64,000 nt of DNA from an uncultured Alistipes sp. GTDB taxonomy: Bacteria > Bacteroidota > Bacteroidia > Bacteroidales > Rikenellaceae. Where the stretch lies: NCBI GenBank assembly GCA_947629705.1, contig CANREN010000008.1, forward strand, positions 1 to 64,000. The letters are read 5' to 3'. Under the pieces are notes generated by a model. It had not been told where the DNA came from and did not search any database. It was given only the letters and a program-made list of their open reading frames with translations. Below are positions 36,205 through 45,044 of the stretch, piece by piece. The position numbers were made by a program, and so were the translations under genes. Positions within the stretch are counted from its first letter, which is position 1; each line of letters begins with the position of its first letter.

Positions 36205-38319
36205 TCAGGAGATGCGCGAAAAGTCGATCGCTTCGTCCCCTGCATAGCGCTTCCGAAGCTCCTCGAAACCGCGGTGTTCGGGCCGGGCCAGCGCAGGATC
36301 GACCGACAAAATGCCGATCGCCGCTTCGCGCGTAACGGTCAGTATCTGGACGTCGAGCGTCGGATTGGCGATCTTCAGGTCGAATCCCATGCCGCTTTGC
36401 AGCGTGCCGTTGATGTCGCCCGCCCCTCGCAGCTTCAGGTCGAGCTCCGCCAGCCGGAACCCGTCGTTCGTCTCGCACATGGCATCCAATCGGGCCCGCG
36501 CCTCGCGCGACAGCTTTTCGCCCGACATCAAGATGCAGTAGGATTGTTCGCCGCCGCGCCCTACGCGCCCGCGCAACTGGTGGAGCTGCGACAGCCCGAA
36601 CCGTTCGGCCGATTCGATCACCATCACCGTGGCGTTGGGCACGTCGACCCCCACCTCGATGACCGATGTAGCGACCAAAATTTGTGCCTCGCCCGATTTG
36701 AACTGGCGCATCGACTCCTCCTTGTCGGCCGGCTTCATCCGGCCGTGGCAGATGGCCGTAACGTATTCGGGCAGCGGAAAATCGCGCGAAATGGCTTCGT
36801 AACCGTCCGTCAGATCCTTGTAGTCCATCGTCTCCGACTCCTGGATGAGCGGATAGACGATATAGACCTGCCGCCCTTTCGCGATCTCCTGCCGCATGAA
36901 CCCGAAGAGCCGCAGGCGGGCCGCATCGGTGTAGTGCACGGTTCGGATGGGGCGGCGTCCGGGCGGCAGCTCGTCGATGACCGAGACGTCGAGGTCGCCG
37001 TAGAGGGTCATGGCCAACGTGCGGGGAATGGGCGTCGCCGTCATCACGAGGATGTGCGGCGGCCGGGCATTCTTGGTCCACAGGCGGGCCCGCTGCTCGA
37101 CCCCGAACCGGTGCTGTTCGTCGATGACCACGAATCCGAGGTTGGCGAACTGCACGCGGTCTTCGAGCAGCGCGTGGGTGCCGATCAGCAGCTGCGTCTC
37201 GCCCGAGGCGATGCCTGCGAGCGTTTCGCGGCGTTCGCGGCTTTTCGACGCGCCCGTCAGGATGCCGACCGTTACGCCCGTACCCGCCAGCAGCTTCCGG
37301 AACGTGGCGTAGTGCTGTCGGGCGAGAATCTCGGTCGGCGCCATCATGCAGGCCTGATACCCGTTGTCGACGGCCAGCAGCATCGACATCAATGCCACTA
37401 TCGTCTTGCCGCTGCCGACGTCGCCCTGCAGCAGCCGGTTCATCTGGAACCCCGATACGGTGTCCCGACGGATTTCGCGGATGACCCGTTTCTGGGCGCC
37501 GGTGAGCGGAAAGGGCAGATGCTCGTTATAAAAAGCGTTGAAGGCATCCCCGACCCGCGTGAAGATAAATCCGTCGTTTTTCGCGAGACGGGCCGTGCGA
37601 TGACGCTGGATATTGAGCTGGATGCCGAACAGCTCGTCGAATTTCAATCGGTATTGCGCCTGCCGCAGCGCTTCGGCCGATTGCGGGAAATGGATATTGT
37701 AGAGGGCTTCGCAGAGGGGGATCAGTCCGTACTGTGCGCGCATCGCATCCGGCAGCGGATCGGGAATGCGGCCGGCGACGAGGCGCCACGTGTTGCAGAT
37801 GATCTGGTACATGCCTTTGGCCCCCAATAGGTTGCCTATCTTCTCGGTCGAGGGGTAGATGCCCTGCATTCCGCTTTCGGCCTTGCGTGCGAAGGCCTGT
37901 TCGATGGTCTCCAATTCGGGATGGGCTAACTGCAGCTGGTTGCGGTAGAAGGTCGGGCGTCCGAAAACGAGGTATTCGCGGCCGACTTCGATCTTTTTTT
38001 CGATCCACTTGATGCCCCGGAACCAGACCAATTCGGCCTGCCCCGTAGTGTCCTGCGCATAGGCGTAAAAGCGTTGCTGCCGGCCCTCGCCCGCATAGGA
38101 GACGGCCGTGATGCGGGCCCGGAACTGCACGTAGGCCAATCCGGCGGCATCGGAGATTTCGGCGATGGGGTAGATGCGTGTGCGGTCGATATACCGGAAC
38201 GGATAGTGGCGCAGCAGATCGCCGAGCGTATGGATGCCCAGCTCGTGCTTCAAAGCACGGGCTCGCATTTCGCCCACGCCCGGGATGAATCGGATGTCTT
38301 TATCGAGCGGATTTTCCAC
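36205..38319 (-). CDS. recG: ATP-dependent DNA helicase RecG
   Basis: A branch-migration helicase that reverses stalled forks and resolves recombination intermediates. From the GTG at 38319 the product is 704 residues. It has the N-terminal wedge (OB-fold) domain, Walker A GDVGSGKT, the DEQH box in VVIDEQHRFGVEQR, TATPIPRTLA, and the C-terminal QLHQLRGRVGRG motif. GTG was chosen because the only upstream ATG (38394) lies beyond the TAACTTTG box at 38326-38333, and VENPLDKDIRFIPGVG gives a normal RecG N-terminus. The start is only 6 bases from that box, so the message may be leaderless. DUF3108 follows. Confidence 0.93.
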   Translation of the reverse strand: MENPLDKDIRFIPGVGEMRARALKHELGIHTLGDLLRHYPFRYIDRTRIYPIAEISDAAGLAYVQFRARITAVSYAGEGRQQRFYAYAQDTTGQAELVWFRGIKWIEKKIEVGREYLVFGRPTFYRNQLQLAHPELETIEQAFARKAESGMQGIYPSTEKIGNLLGAKGMYQIICNTWRLVAGRIPDPLPDAMRAQYGLIPLCEALYNIHFPQSAEALRQAQYRLKFDELFGIQLNIQRHRTARLAKNDGFIFTRVGDAFNAFYNEHLPFPLTGAQKRVIREIRRDTVSGFQMNRLLQGDVGSGKTIVALMSMLLAVDNGYQACMMAPTEILARQHYATFRKLLAGTGVTVGILTGASKSRERRETLAGIASGETQLLIGTHALLEDRVQFANLGFVVIDEQHRFGVEQRARLWTKNARPPHILVMTATPIPRTLAMTLYGDLDVSVIDELPPGRRPIRTVHYTDAARLRLFGFMRQEIAKGRQVYIVYPLIQESETMDYKDLTDGYEAISRDFPLPEYVTAICHGRMKPADKEESMRQFKSGEAQILVATSVIEVGVDVPNATVMVIESAERFGLSQLHQLRGRVGRGGEQSYCILMSGEKLSREARARLDAMCETNDGFRLAELDLKLRGAGDINGTLQSGMGFDLKIANPTLDVQILTVTREAAIGILSVDPALARPEHRGFEELRKRYAGDEAIDFSRIS

Positions 38320-38325
38320 AGGGAG

Positions 38326-38333
38326 CAAAGTTA
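38326..38333 (-). promoter_or_regulatory. -7 box of recG
   Basis: Minus-strand TAACTTTG only 6 bases before the GTG start of recG. It is divergent from the queA box at 38355-38362. Confidence 0.55.
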
Positions 38334-38354
38334 CGAATTTTCGGCGATTATTCT

Positions 38355-38362
38355 TAATTTTG
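38355..38362 (+). promoter_or_regulatory. -7 box of queA
   Basis: Plus-strand TAATTTTG, 30 bases before the queA ATG, in the 73-base divergent region with recG. Confidence 0.5.
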
Positions 38363-38392
38363 CATCCCCCATATATTAAAGCGAGTTTGATC

Positions 38393-39601
38393 ATGGAACG
38401 ACATATCGCAATAAACGATTTCGATTATCCGCTGCCCGACAACCGCATCGCCAAATTCCCGTTGGCCGAGCGATCGGCTTCGAAGCTGCTCGTCTGGCAT
38501 CGGGGGGCGATCTCCGAGCGGCATTTCGCCGACTTGGGCGACGTGCTGCCTGCGGGCCAGCTGCTGGTGTTCAACAATACGCGGGTCATCCACGCCCGCA
38601 TCATCATGCACAAACCCTCCGGCGCCCGCGTCGAGGTTTTCTGTTTGGAGCCGCAGGAGCCGGCCGACTACGAACGGGCGTTCGCCGTCCGGGAGCGCTG
38701 CGTCTGGTCGTGCATCGTGGGCAACCTCAAAAAGTGGAAAGAGGGGCCCGTCGGGATCAACTTCCTGTACGACGGAGACGAAGCCTGCCTGCGGGCGTGG
38801 CGCGTGGGCGCGGGCGGACGCGAACAGACCGTGCGGTTCGAGTGGACGGCGCCGATGACCTTCGGCCAGCTGCTCGAATACCTCGGCCGCATTCCGATTC
38901 CTCCGTACCTCGATCGCGAGAGTCAGGAGATCGACAACACCCGTTACCAGACGGTCTACTCCAAATTCGAGGGTTCGGTTGCGGCGCCCACGGCCGGACT
39001 GCACTTCACGCCCGAGCTGATCGCTTCGATGCAGGCGCGGGGCTTCGTATTCGAGGAGGTTACGCTGCACGTCGGCGCCGGCACCTTCCTGCCCGTGAAG
39101 ACGGACGACGCTGTTCGGCATCCGATGCACACCGAGCATTTCGAGGTGCGGCGATCGACCGTTGCGCGGCTTTTGGAGAAATGGGGGGCCATCACGGCCG
39201 TCGGGACGACCTCCGTGCGGACGCTCGAATCGTTGTCGGCCCTCGCATGGCGGATTCGCACCTCGGGCGATCCGCAGCCCGAACGGGTCATCGGGCAGTG
39301 GGAGCTGTACGATCTGCCGACGGAGTTCACCGGTTGCGAGGCGCTTGCGACGCTGCTCGACTACATGGACAGCACGGGGATCGACCGGATGAAAGCGGCG
39401 ACGCGGATCATGATTGCGCCGCTGGGATACGAGTTCCGCATCGTGCGGAATATCATCACCAACTTCCACCAGCCCAAATCGACGTTGCTGCTGCTGGTAT
39501 CGGCCTACGCGGGCGACGCATGGCGGGAGATTTACGATTACGCCCTGGCGCACGATTTTCGGTTTTTGAGTTACGGCGATTCCTCGGTGCTGATGCGTTG
39601 A
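38393..39601 (+). CDS. queA: SAM:tRNA ribosyltransferase-isomerase
   Basis: Transfers and rearranges the ribosyl part of SAM onto preQ1 at tRNA position 34, producing epoxyqueuosine. The 402-residue product shows FDYPLPDNRIAKFPLAER at the start, FNNTRVIHARI, GSVAAPTAGLHFTPEL, LHVGAGTFLPVKTDD and NFHQPKSTLLLLVSA, all family signatures. The length is somewhat above the ~340-350 of most QueA proteins, with extra sequence around residues 80-150. ATG 38393 is preferred; upstream frame is open through the recG promoter but is not family-like. It is followed by a strong terminator (39628-39661). Confidence 0.95.
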   Translation: MERHIAINDFDYPLPDNRIAKFPLAERSASKLLVWHRGAISERHFADLGDVLPAGQLLVFNNTRVIHARIIMHKPSGARVEVFCLEPQEPADYERAFAVRERCVWSCIVGNLKKWKEGPVGINFLYDGDEACLRAWRVGAGGREQTVRFEWTAPMTFGQLLEYLGRIPIPPYLDRESQEIDNTRYQTVYSKFEGSVAAPTAGLHFTPELIASMQARGFVFEEVTLHVGAGTFLPVKTDDAVRHPMHTEHFEVRRSTVARLLEKWGAITAVGTTSVRTLESLSALAWRIRTSGDPQPERVIGQWELYDLPTEFTGCEALATLLDYMDSTGIDRMKAATRIMIAPLGYEFRIVRNIITNFHQPKSTLLLLVSAYAGDAWREIYDYALAHDFRFLSYGDSSVLMR

Positions 39602-39627
39602 TTCGCCGCTTTGTTCGATATGATGCG

Positions 39628-39661
39628 GAAGCGGGGCGCTGGTTTCACAGCGCCCCGCTTC
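39628..39661 (+). terminator. Intrinsic terminator of queA
   Basis: A perfect 14-base stem (arms 39628-39641 and 39648-39661) of mostly G+C with a 6-base loop, 26 bases after the queA stop. A U-tract is short, so efficiency is uncertain. Confidence 0.75.
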
Positions 39662-39695
39662 GACGCTCACCCGCATCCTCCTCCTGCGAAAAACG

Positions 39696-39732
39696 AAAAA
39701 GGACGTTCCGGATTTTCCGGAACGTCCTTTTT
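39696..39732. terminator. Bidirectional terminator beside tRNA-Lys
   Basis: A perfect 17-base stem (39696-39712 with 39716-39732) and 3-base loop, with AAAAA/TTTTT at the base on both strands. It begins 2 bases after the 3' end of minus-strand tRNA-Lys and is its likely terminator, and also backs up the queA terminator. Confidence 0.88.
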
Positions 39733-39734
39733 CG

Positions 39735-39807
39735 TACCCCCCCAGGGGCTCGAACCCTGGACCCCAACATTAAGAGTGTCGTGCTCTACCAACTGAGCTA
39801 GAGAGGC
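39735..39807 (-). tRNA. tRNA-Lys (CTT)
   Basis: Minus strand: acceptor GCCTCTC with GGGGGGT (several G-U pairs), D stem GCTC/GAGC, anticodon stem CGACA/TGTTG with loop CTCTTAA (anticodon CTT), T arm CAGGG-TTCGAGC-CCCTG. Discriminator A, no encoded CCA. Confidence 0.95.
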
Positions 39808-39830
39808 ATCAATCTATCCGATTGCGGGGA

Positions 39831-39861
39831 CAAAAGTAATCATAAAATCCGTATCTGCAAA
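39831..39861 (-). promoter_or_regulatory. Promoter of tRNA-Lys
   Basis: Minus-strand TTTG (39858-39861), 19-base spacer, TACTTTTG (39831-39838), 23 bases before the tRNA. This is a full -33/-7 match. Confidence 0.72.
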
Positions 39862-39996
39862 AAAAATGCAGAAAAAATTCCTCTTTCCCGCTGCAAATGC
39901 TCGAAAATTTCCTCTCCGCAGGCCCGTCGACCGCCGAAGGATGCCGGTTTTGCATCGGTTTTGCAAGAGGATTTTCCGTCATTAAATTTTATCGTG

Positions 39997-41046
39997 ATGA
40001 AATTGTTTCTTTTTACGCTTTGCTGTCTGCTCGGAACCCTCCTGCTCGCGCAGCCTGATTGTTTAGCCTGTTCGCGGGCGGTCTATTTAGGCCCCGACGG
40101 AATGATCGCGACCGGTCGCACGATGGACTGGTCCGAAGACCTTCACACCAACCTCTACCTCTTTCCGCGCGGAATCGCACGCCGCGGAGCCAACAGCGGC
40201 AACACCGTATTCTGGACGTCGAAATACGGTTCCATCGTCGCGACCGGCTACGACATCGGCGTCTCCGAAGGGATGAACGAGGCCGGGTTGGTCGCCAATC
40301 TGCTCTTCCTGCCCGAATCGGTCTACGAACGCCCGGGCGACAACCGCCCGATCATGGGCATGAGCATCTGGGCGCAATATGTGCTGGACAACTTCGCGAC
40401 GGTCGATGAAGCCGTGGCCGAACTTTCGAAGCAGACCTTCCGGATCGACGCCCCCGACCTCCCGGGCGGCAAGCAGTCGCGTCTGCACATGGCGATCTCC
40501 GACGCTTCGGGCGACAGCGCCATTCTGGAATACATCGACGGCGAGCTGAATATCCATCACGGCCGCCAGTACCAGGTGCTGACCAACTCGCCCTTCTATC
40601 CGCAGCAATTAGCCGTCAACGACTATTGGCAGCAGATCGGCGGGCTGGTCATGCTGCCGGGTACGAACCGTTCGTCCGACCGCTTCGCCCGCGCGTCATT
40701 CTACATTAATGCGGCCGCGCAGAGTGCCGACCCGAAGATCGCCGTGCCCACCGTCTTTTCGGTCATGCACAACGTGGCGGTGCCCAACGGCATCACGACG
40801 CCCGACAAACCGCATATCTCGTCGACGCAGTGGTGCTCGGTCTGCGACCAGAAAAACAAAGTCTATTATTTCGAACCGACTCTGCACATGCAGGTATTCT
40901 GGGTCGATCTGACGCAGGTGGATTTTTCGAAGGGAACCCCCGAACGGGTGTTGCAGATGGCCGGCAGCGGGAAAACCTTCGTCGGCGATGTTACGTCGCA
41001 GTTCCGGCCGACGGCGAAGCCGTTCCGATTCCTGTTAGAGGTCTGA
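39997..41046 (+). CDS. Secreted choloylglycine hydrolase family protein (linear amide C-N hydrolase)
   Basis: An Ntn-hydrolase of the bile-salt hydrolase / penicillin V acylase family. The 349-residue product has a signal peptide (MKLFLFTLCCLLGTLLLAQPDCLA), with C25 in ACSRAVY as the likely nucleophile exposed after processing. R41 and D44 (ATGRTMDW) fall at +16 and +19 from it, the same spacing as in bile-salt hydrolases; N197 (LTNSPF) and R229/R232 (SSDRFARASF) fit the remaining active-site residues. Export fits the Gram-negative members, which act in the periplasm. Substrate cannot be told from sequence: conjugated bile acids, penicillin V or N-acyl amides are all possible. Monocistronic, with terminator at 41071. 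Confidence 0.9.
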   Translation: MKLFLFTLCCLLGTLLLAQPDCLACSRAVYLGPDGMIATGRTMDWSEDLHTNLYLFPRGIARRGANSGNTVFWTSKYGSIVATGYDIGVSEGMNEAGLVANLLFLPESVYERPGDNRPIMGMSIWAQYVLDNFATVDEAVAELSKQTFRIDAPDLPGGKQSRLHMAISDASGDSAILEYIDGELNIHHGRQYQVLTNSPFYPQQLAVNDYWQQIGGLVMLPGTNRSSDRFARASFYINAAAQSADPKIAVPTVFSVMHNVAVPNGITTPDKPHISSTQWCSVCDQKNKVYYFEPTLHMQVFWVDLTQVDFSKGTPERVLQMAGSGKTFVGDVTSQFRPTAKPFRFLLEV

Positions 41047-41070
41047 ATGCACGGCCCGCCGCGTCAAGCG

Positions 41071-41113
41071 AAATCCGCCCGACCGCAATGAAAAACGGTC
41101 GGGCGGATTTTTT
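41071..41113. terminator. Terminator between choloylglycine hydrolase gene and aspS
   Basis: A perfect 15-base stem (arms 41071-41085 and 41096-41110) with a 10-base loop and a TTTTTT tract on the plus side. It lies between two convergent genes and probably stops both. Confidence 0.88.
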
Positions 41114-41129
41114 CGACGGTTCGGGCCTG

Positions 41130-42887
41130 TCAGGCCTCCGGCTTGCGGAGGGTGAGATAGAGTTCGTCGAGCTGCGACGGGTCGAGGTAGGAGGGTGCAT
41201 CGAGCATCACGTCGCGGCCTGCGTTGTTTTTCGGGAAGGCGATGTAGTCGCGGATGGATTCCGACCCGCCGAACAGCGAGCACAACCGGTCGAATCCGAA
41301 CGCCAGTCCTCCGTGGGGCGGCGCGCCGAACTTGAACGCATTCATCAGGAAGCCGAACTGCTCCTGCGCCCGTTCGGGCGTGAATCCCAAGCATTTGAAT
41401 ATCTGCGCCTGCAACTTCGCATCGTGGATACGGATCGAGCCGCCGCCGATCTCCGTGCCGTTGCAAACGAAGTCGTAGGCATTGGCGCGCACCCGCCCCG
41501 GATCGCTCTCTATGTATTGCACGTCTTCCGGTTTCGGCGAGGTGAACGGATGGTGCATCGCATACCAGCGCTGTGTCTCCTCGTCCCACTCGAACATGGG
41601 GAAATCGACGACCCACAGCGGCGCGAACTTTTTCGGATCGCGCAGCCCGAGTTGCCGGGCGACCTCCAGGCGCAAGGCGCACAGTTGGGTCAGGGCCTTG
41701 AATTTCTTGCCGCAGAGGATGAAGACCATATCGCCTGCCCGGGCGTTGCAGCGGTCGGCCAGCGCATGCACCTCGTCGGGCGTGAAAAACTTGTCGACGG
41801 ACGATTTGACCGCGCCGCCGGCCTCCACGCGGATCCAGATCAGGCCCTTGGCGCCGACCTGCGGACGTTTGACATATTCGGTGAGCGCGTCGATCTGCTT
41901 GCGTGTGTAGGAGGCGCAACCCGTCGCGGCGAACCCCGTGATGTATTCCGCATCGTCGAATACGCTGAATCCGTGGCCTTTGGCCAAGTCGGTCAAGTCG
42001 GCGAACTCCATGCCGAAACGCAGGTCGGGTTTGTCCGAGCCGTATTTTTCCATCGCCTCGATCCAGGGCATCCGGCGCAGCGGTTCCGTGAAATCGATGC
42101 CCAACACGGTGTGGAACATGTGTTTGGCCCATCGTTCGAATACGTCGATGATATCCTCCTGCTCGACGAACGACATTTCGCAGTCGATTTGCGTAAATTC
42201 GGGTTGACGGTCGGCGCGCAGGTCTTCGTCGCGGAAGCAGCGTACGATTTGGAAATAGCGGTCGTAGCCGGCGACCATCAACAGTTGTTTGAGCGTTTGC
42301 GGCGATTGGGGCAGCGCATAGAACTGATTGGGGTTCATGCGGCTGGGTACCACGAAATCGCGGGCGCCCTCGGGCGTCGAGCCGACCAGATAGGGCGTTT
42401 CGATCTCCAGGAATCCCTCGTCGCTCAAGAAGCGGCGGATCTCCTGGGCCATCTTGTGCCGCAGGATCATGTTGCACTGCAAGGGCGGACGGCGCAGATC
42501 GAGATAGCGATATTTCATGCGCAGGTCGTCGCCGCCGTCGGAGTTTTCCTCGATGGTGAAAGGAGGCGTCAGGGCTTCGTTGAGCACCTTGATGCCCGAA
42601 GCCGACACTTCGATGTCGCCGGTCGGCATTTTTGCGTTTTTCGATTCGCGTTCGATGACCGTGCCGGTTACACGGATGACCCATTCTCGGCCTAAACGCG
42701 AAGCCGTTTCGCGCACGTCGGCGGGCGAATGTTCTTCGACGACGATTTGCGTAATACCGTAGCGATCGCGTAGATCGATGAATGTCATGGCTCCGAGGTT
42801 GCGGATTTTCTGCACCCATCCGGCGAGGGTAACCTGCTGATCGATATGTTCGGCTCTCAAACAGCCGCAAGTGTGGGTTCTGTACAT
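41130..42887 (-). CDS. aspS: Aspartate--tRNA ligase
   Basis: A class IIb aminoacyl-tRNA synthetase. The 585-residue bacterial type has an N-terminal OB anticodon-binding domain ([22 protein letters not shown]), motif 2 ([18 protein letters not shown]), the inserted GAD domain (about residues 290-420) and motif 3 (GLAFGFDRL). From ATG 42887 the N-terminus [10 protein letters not shown] is typical; an upstream ATG would add 14 residues. A TAACTTTG box lies at 42934-42941 (minus strand), 47 bases upstream. It is divergent from korA across a 308-base spacer. Confidence 0.97.
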   Translation of the reverse strand: MYRTHTCGCLRAEHIDQQVTLAGWVQKIRNLGAMTFIDLRDRYGITQIVVEEHSPADVRETASRLGREWVIRVTGTVIERESKNAKMPTGDIEVSASGIKVLNEALTPPFTIEENSDGGDDLRMKYRYLDLRRPPLQCNMILRHKMAQEIRRFLSDEGFLEIETPYLVGSTPEGARDFVVPSRMNPNQFYALPQSPQTLKQLLMVAGYDRYFQIVRCFRDEDLRADRQPEFTQIDCEMSFVEQEDIIDVFERWAKHMFHTVLGIDFTEPLRRMPWIEAMEKYGSDKPDLRFGMEFADLTDLAKGHGFSVFDDAEYITGFAATGCASYTRKQIDALTEYVKRPQVGAKGLIWIRVEAGGAVKSSVDKFFTPDEVHALADRCNARAGDMVFILCGKKFKALTQLCALRLEVARQLGLRDPKKFAPLWVVDFPMFEWDEETQRWYAMHHPFTSPKPEDVQYIESDPGRVRANAYDFVCNGTEIGGGSIRIHDAKLQAQIFKCLGFTPERAQEQFGFLMNAFKFGAPPHGGLAFGFDRLCSLFGGSESIRDYIAFPKNNAGRDVMLDAPSYLDPSQLDELYLTLRKPEA

Positions 42888-42933
42888 ATAGTGAAGTGTT
42901 CCGTTTTGGCTTGCGTGTGGCATTTGCAACCCG

Positions 42934-42941
42934 CAAAGTTA
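42934..42941 (-). promoter_or_regulatory. -7 box of aspS
   Basis: Minus-strand TAACTTTG, 47 bases before the aspS ATG. Confidence 0.55.
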
Positions 42942-43153
42942 GCAAAAAGATCGGGAAAAGCGCTTTTCGGCCGGAAAATTCTTATCGAAGGGCGGGGCGG
43001 AAAGTGCAATACGCCGCTGCAAGCTGCACGGATCACGGCCGGACAGCCCTGTCAATTCATTCGTTTCCAATCGCTCTTGTCGAGGCAAATGAAAAAATCG
43101 AGGCGAATCGTGAAAAAAATTGCCGGCGGGCGTATCATCCCGCCGGTTTTTAC

Positions 43154-43161
43154 TATCTTTG
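43154..43161 (+). promoter_or_regulatory. -7 box of korA
   Basis: Plus-strand TATCTTTG, 34 bases before the korA ATG; the -33 position is occupied by the 43123-43146 inverted repeat rather than by a TTTG. Confidence 0.6.
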
Positions 43162-43195
43162 TGTTATTATTCTAACAAAAAGACCTAAACGACTT

Positions 43196-45040
43196 ATGGA
43201 ACAAACTTCCGTGCGCGAGCTGCAAGATGTCGTGATCCGTTTTTCGGGCGACTCCGGCGACGGTATGCAGTTGACGGGCACGCTCTTTTCCGACACTTCG
43301 GCGTTGATGGGCAACGGCATTTCGACCTTTCCCGATTATCCCGCCGAAATCCGCGCTCCGCAAGGCACCGTTGCGGGTGTTTCGGGCTTTCAGGTTCATT
43401 TCGGCAATCACTGCGAGCTGAATCCGGGCGATTATTGCGATGTGCTGGTCGCCATGAATCCGGCAGCGCTCAAAGCCAACCGCAAGTGGCTGAAACCCGG
43501 CGCTACGGTCATTCTCGACGGTGATTCGGTAACCGAAGAACATTTGAAACGGGCCGGTTTCGCGACGACGGATATCGTTGCGGAGCTGAAACTCGATGCG
43601 TACGATCTCGTCGTGCCCGACATTACCTCCATGACGCGCGAGGCCCTGAAAGAGACAGGGTTGGACAACAAGTCGGTGGTCAAGTGCAAGAATATGTTCG
43701 CGTTGGGCATCTGTTTCTGGATGTTCGACCGTCCCGAGGAACATGCGATGGAATACATCGATGCGAAGTTCCTCAAGAAGAATCCGGCGGTGGCGCAGGC
43801 CAATAAGCTGGCCCTTCGCGCGGGTTACGATTATGCGGCCAATACCCATCAGTTCGCCAACACCTACAAGGTGGCTCCGGCTCGGTTGGAAAAGGGGACG
43901 TATCGTTCCATTTCGGGCAATGTCGCCACGGCCTGGGGCCTTTGCGCCGCCGCCGAGAAGGCGCATCTGCCGTTGTTCTGCGGCTCGTATCCGATTACGC
44001 CCGCCACGGTCATTCTGGAAGAGCTGGCCAAACGCAAAGACCTCGGCGTGAAGACGGTGCAGGCCGAGGATGAGATCGCGGGCATCTGCACGGCGATCGG
44101 TGCCGCATACGCCGGCAATTTCGCCGTAACGTCGACTTCGGGCCCCGGCCTTTCGCTCAAAAGCGAGGCGCTGGGATTGGCCGTCATGACCGAGCTGCCG
44201 CTGGTCGTCGTCGACGTGCAGCGCGGCGGCCCTTCGACGGGTCTGCCGACCAAAACCGAACAGAGCGACCTGCAACAGGCGCTTTACGGACGGAACGGCG
44301 AGTGTCCCGTGGCCGTCGTTGCCGCCTCGTCGCCGAGCGACTGCTTCCGCTTCGCTTTCGAGGCCGGCCGCATCGCGATGGAGCACATGACGCCCGTTAT
44401 CCTGTTGAGCGACGGATTCATAGCGAACGGCTCGGAACCGTGGCGCATCCCGCAGATGAAGGAGTTCCCGGAGATTCATCCGCCCATCGTCGAGACGGCT
44501 CCCGAAGGCGGATTCCTCCCTTATGTGCGCAACGAAAAACTGGCCCGCGGATGGGCATTCCCGGGAAAAATCGGGTTGGAACACCGGGTCGGCGGTCTGG
44601 AAAAGGATGCCGTGAAAGGGTGCATCTCCCATGATCCGGCCAATCACCAGAAGATGGTCGATCTGCGTGCGGCCAAGGTGGCCAAAATCGCCGAGGACAT
44701 TCCGGTGCAGCGCGTGATCGGCGATCCCGAAGGCGATCTGTTGGTCGTAGGGTGGGGCGGTACGCGCGGCCATCTGCAGCAGGCGGTCGGCGACCTCCGC
44801 AAGGAGGGCAAACGGGTCTCGCTGTGCCATTTCAACTACATCAACCCGCTGCCTCGCGGCGTGCACGAGATTTTTTCGCGCTTCCGCCGGATCGTCGTTT
44901 GCGAGCTGAACGAGGGGCAATTCGCCGCCTATTTGCGCCAGCAGCTGCAAGAGTTCCGCTACGAACAATACAACAAATGCGAGGGGCAACCCTTCACGAT
45001 CGTCGAACTGAAAGAAAAATTTTATTCGTTATTGGACTGA
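43196..45040 (+). CDS. korA: 2-oxoacid:ferredoxin oxidoreductase, fused gamma-alpha subunit
   Basis: With the downstream beta subunit it oxidatively decarboxylates a 2-oxoacid, most likely 2-oxoglutarate, to the acyl-CoA with reduction of ferredoxin (or the reverse). The 614 residues comprise an N-terminal gamma domain (VIRFSGDSGDGMQLTGTLFS to about residue 190) fused to the alpha domain (GNVATAWGLCAAAEKAHLPLF onward, with PITPATVILEEL and SGPGLSLKSEALGLAV). The gamma-alpha fusion is characteristic of KorA-type enzymes. ATG 43196 was chosen because the promoter box lies just upstream. korB follows after 4 bases. Substrate assignment is by family resemblance. Confidence 0.93.
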   Translation: MEQTSVRELQDVVIRFSGDSGDGMQLTGTLFSDTSALMGNGISTFPDYPAEIRAPQGTVAGVSGFQVHFGNHCELNPGDYCDVLVAMNPAALKANRKWLKPGATVILDGDSVTEEHLKRAGFATTDIVAELKLDAYDLVVPDITSMTREALKETGLDNKSVVKCKNMFALGICFWMFDRPEEHAMEYIDAKFLKKNPAVAQANKLALRAGYDYAANTHQFANTYKVAPARLEKGTYRSISGNVATAWGLCAAAEKAHLPLFCGSYPITPATVILEELAKRKDLGVKTVQAEDEIAGICTAIGAAYAGNFAVTSTSGPGLSLKSEALGLAVMTELPLVVVDVQRGGPSTGLPTKTEQSDLQQALYGRNGECPVAVVAASSPSDCFRFAFEAGRIAMEHMTPVILLSDGFIANGSEPWRIPQMKEFPEIHPPIVETAPEGGFLPYVRNEKLARGWAFPGKIGLEHRVGGLEKDAVKGCISHDPANHQKMVDLRAAKVAKIAEDIPVQRVIGDPEGDLLVVGWGGTRGHLQQAVGDLRKEGKRVSLCHFNYINPLPRGVHEIFSRFRRIVVCELNEGQFAAYLRQQLQEFRYEQYNKCEGQPFTIVELKEKFYSLLD

Positions 45041-45044
45041 TACT

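Larger units (their letters stand above)
42888..43195. other. Divergent intergenic region aspS / korA
   Basis: A 308-base spacer with no supported gene. It holds the aspS -7 box (minus, TAACTTTG at 42934-42941) and the korA -7 box (plus, TATCTTTG at 43154-43161). An 8-base G+C inverted repeat (CCGGCGGG/CCCGCCGG, 43123-43146) followed by TTTTTA lies directly against the korA box. The stretch between 42945 and 43120 has no recognisable element apart from a short palindrome GAAAAGCGCTTTTC near 42956. Confidence 0.6.
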
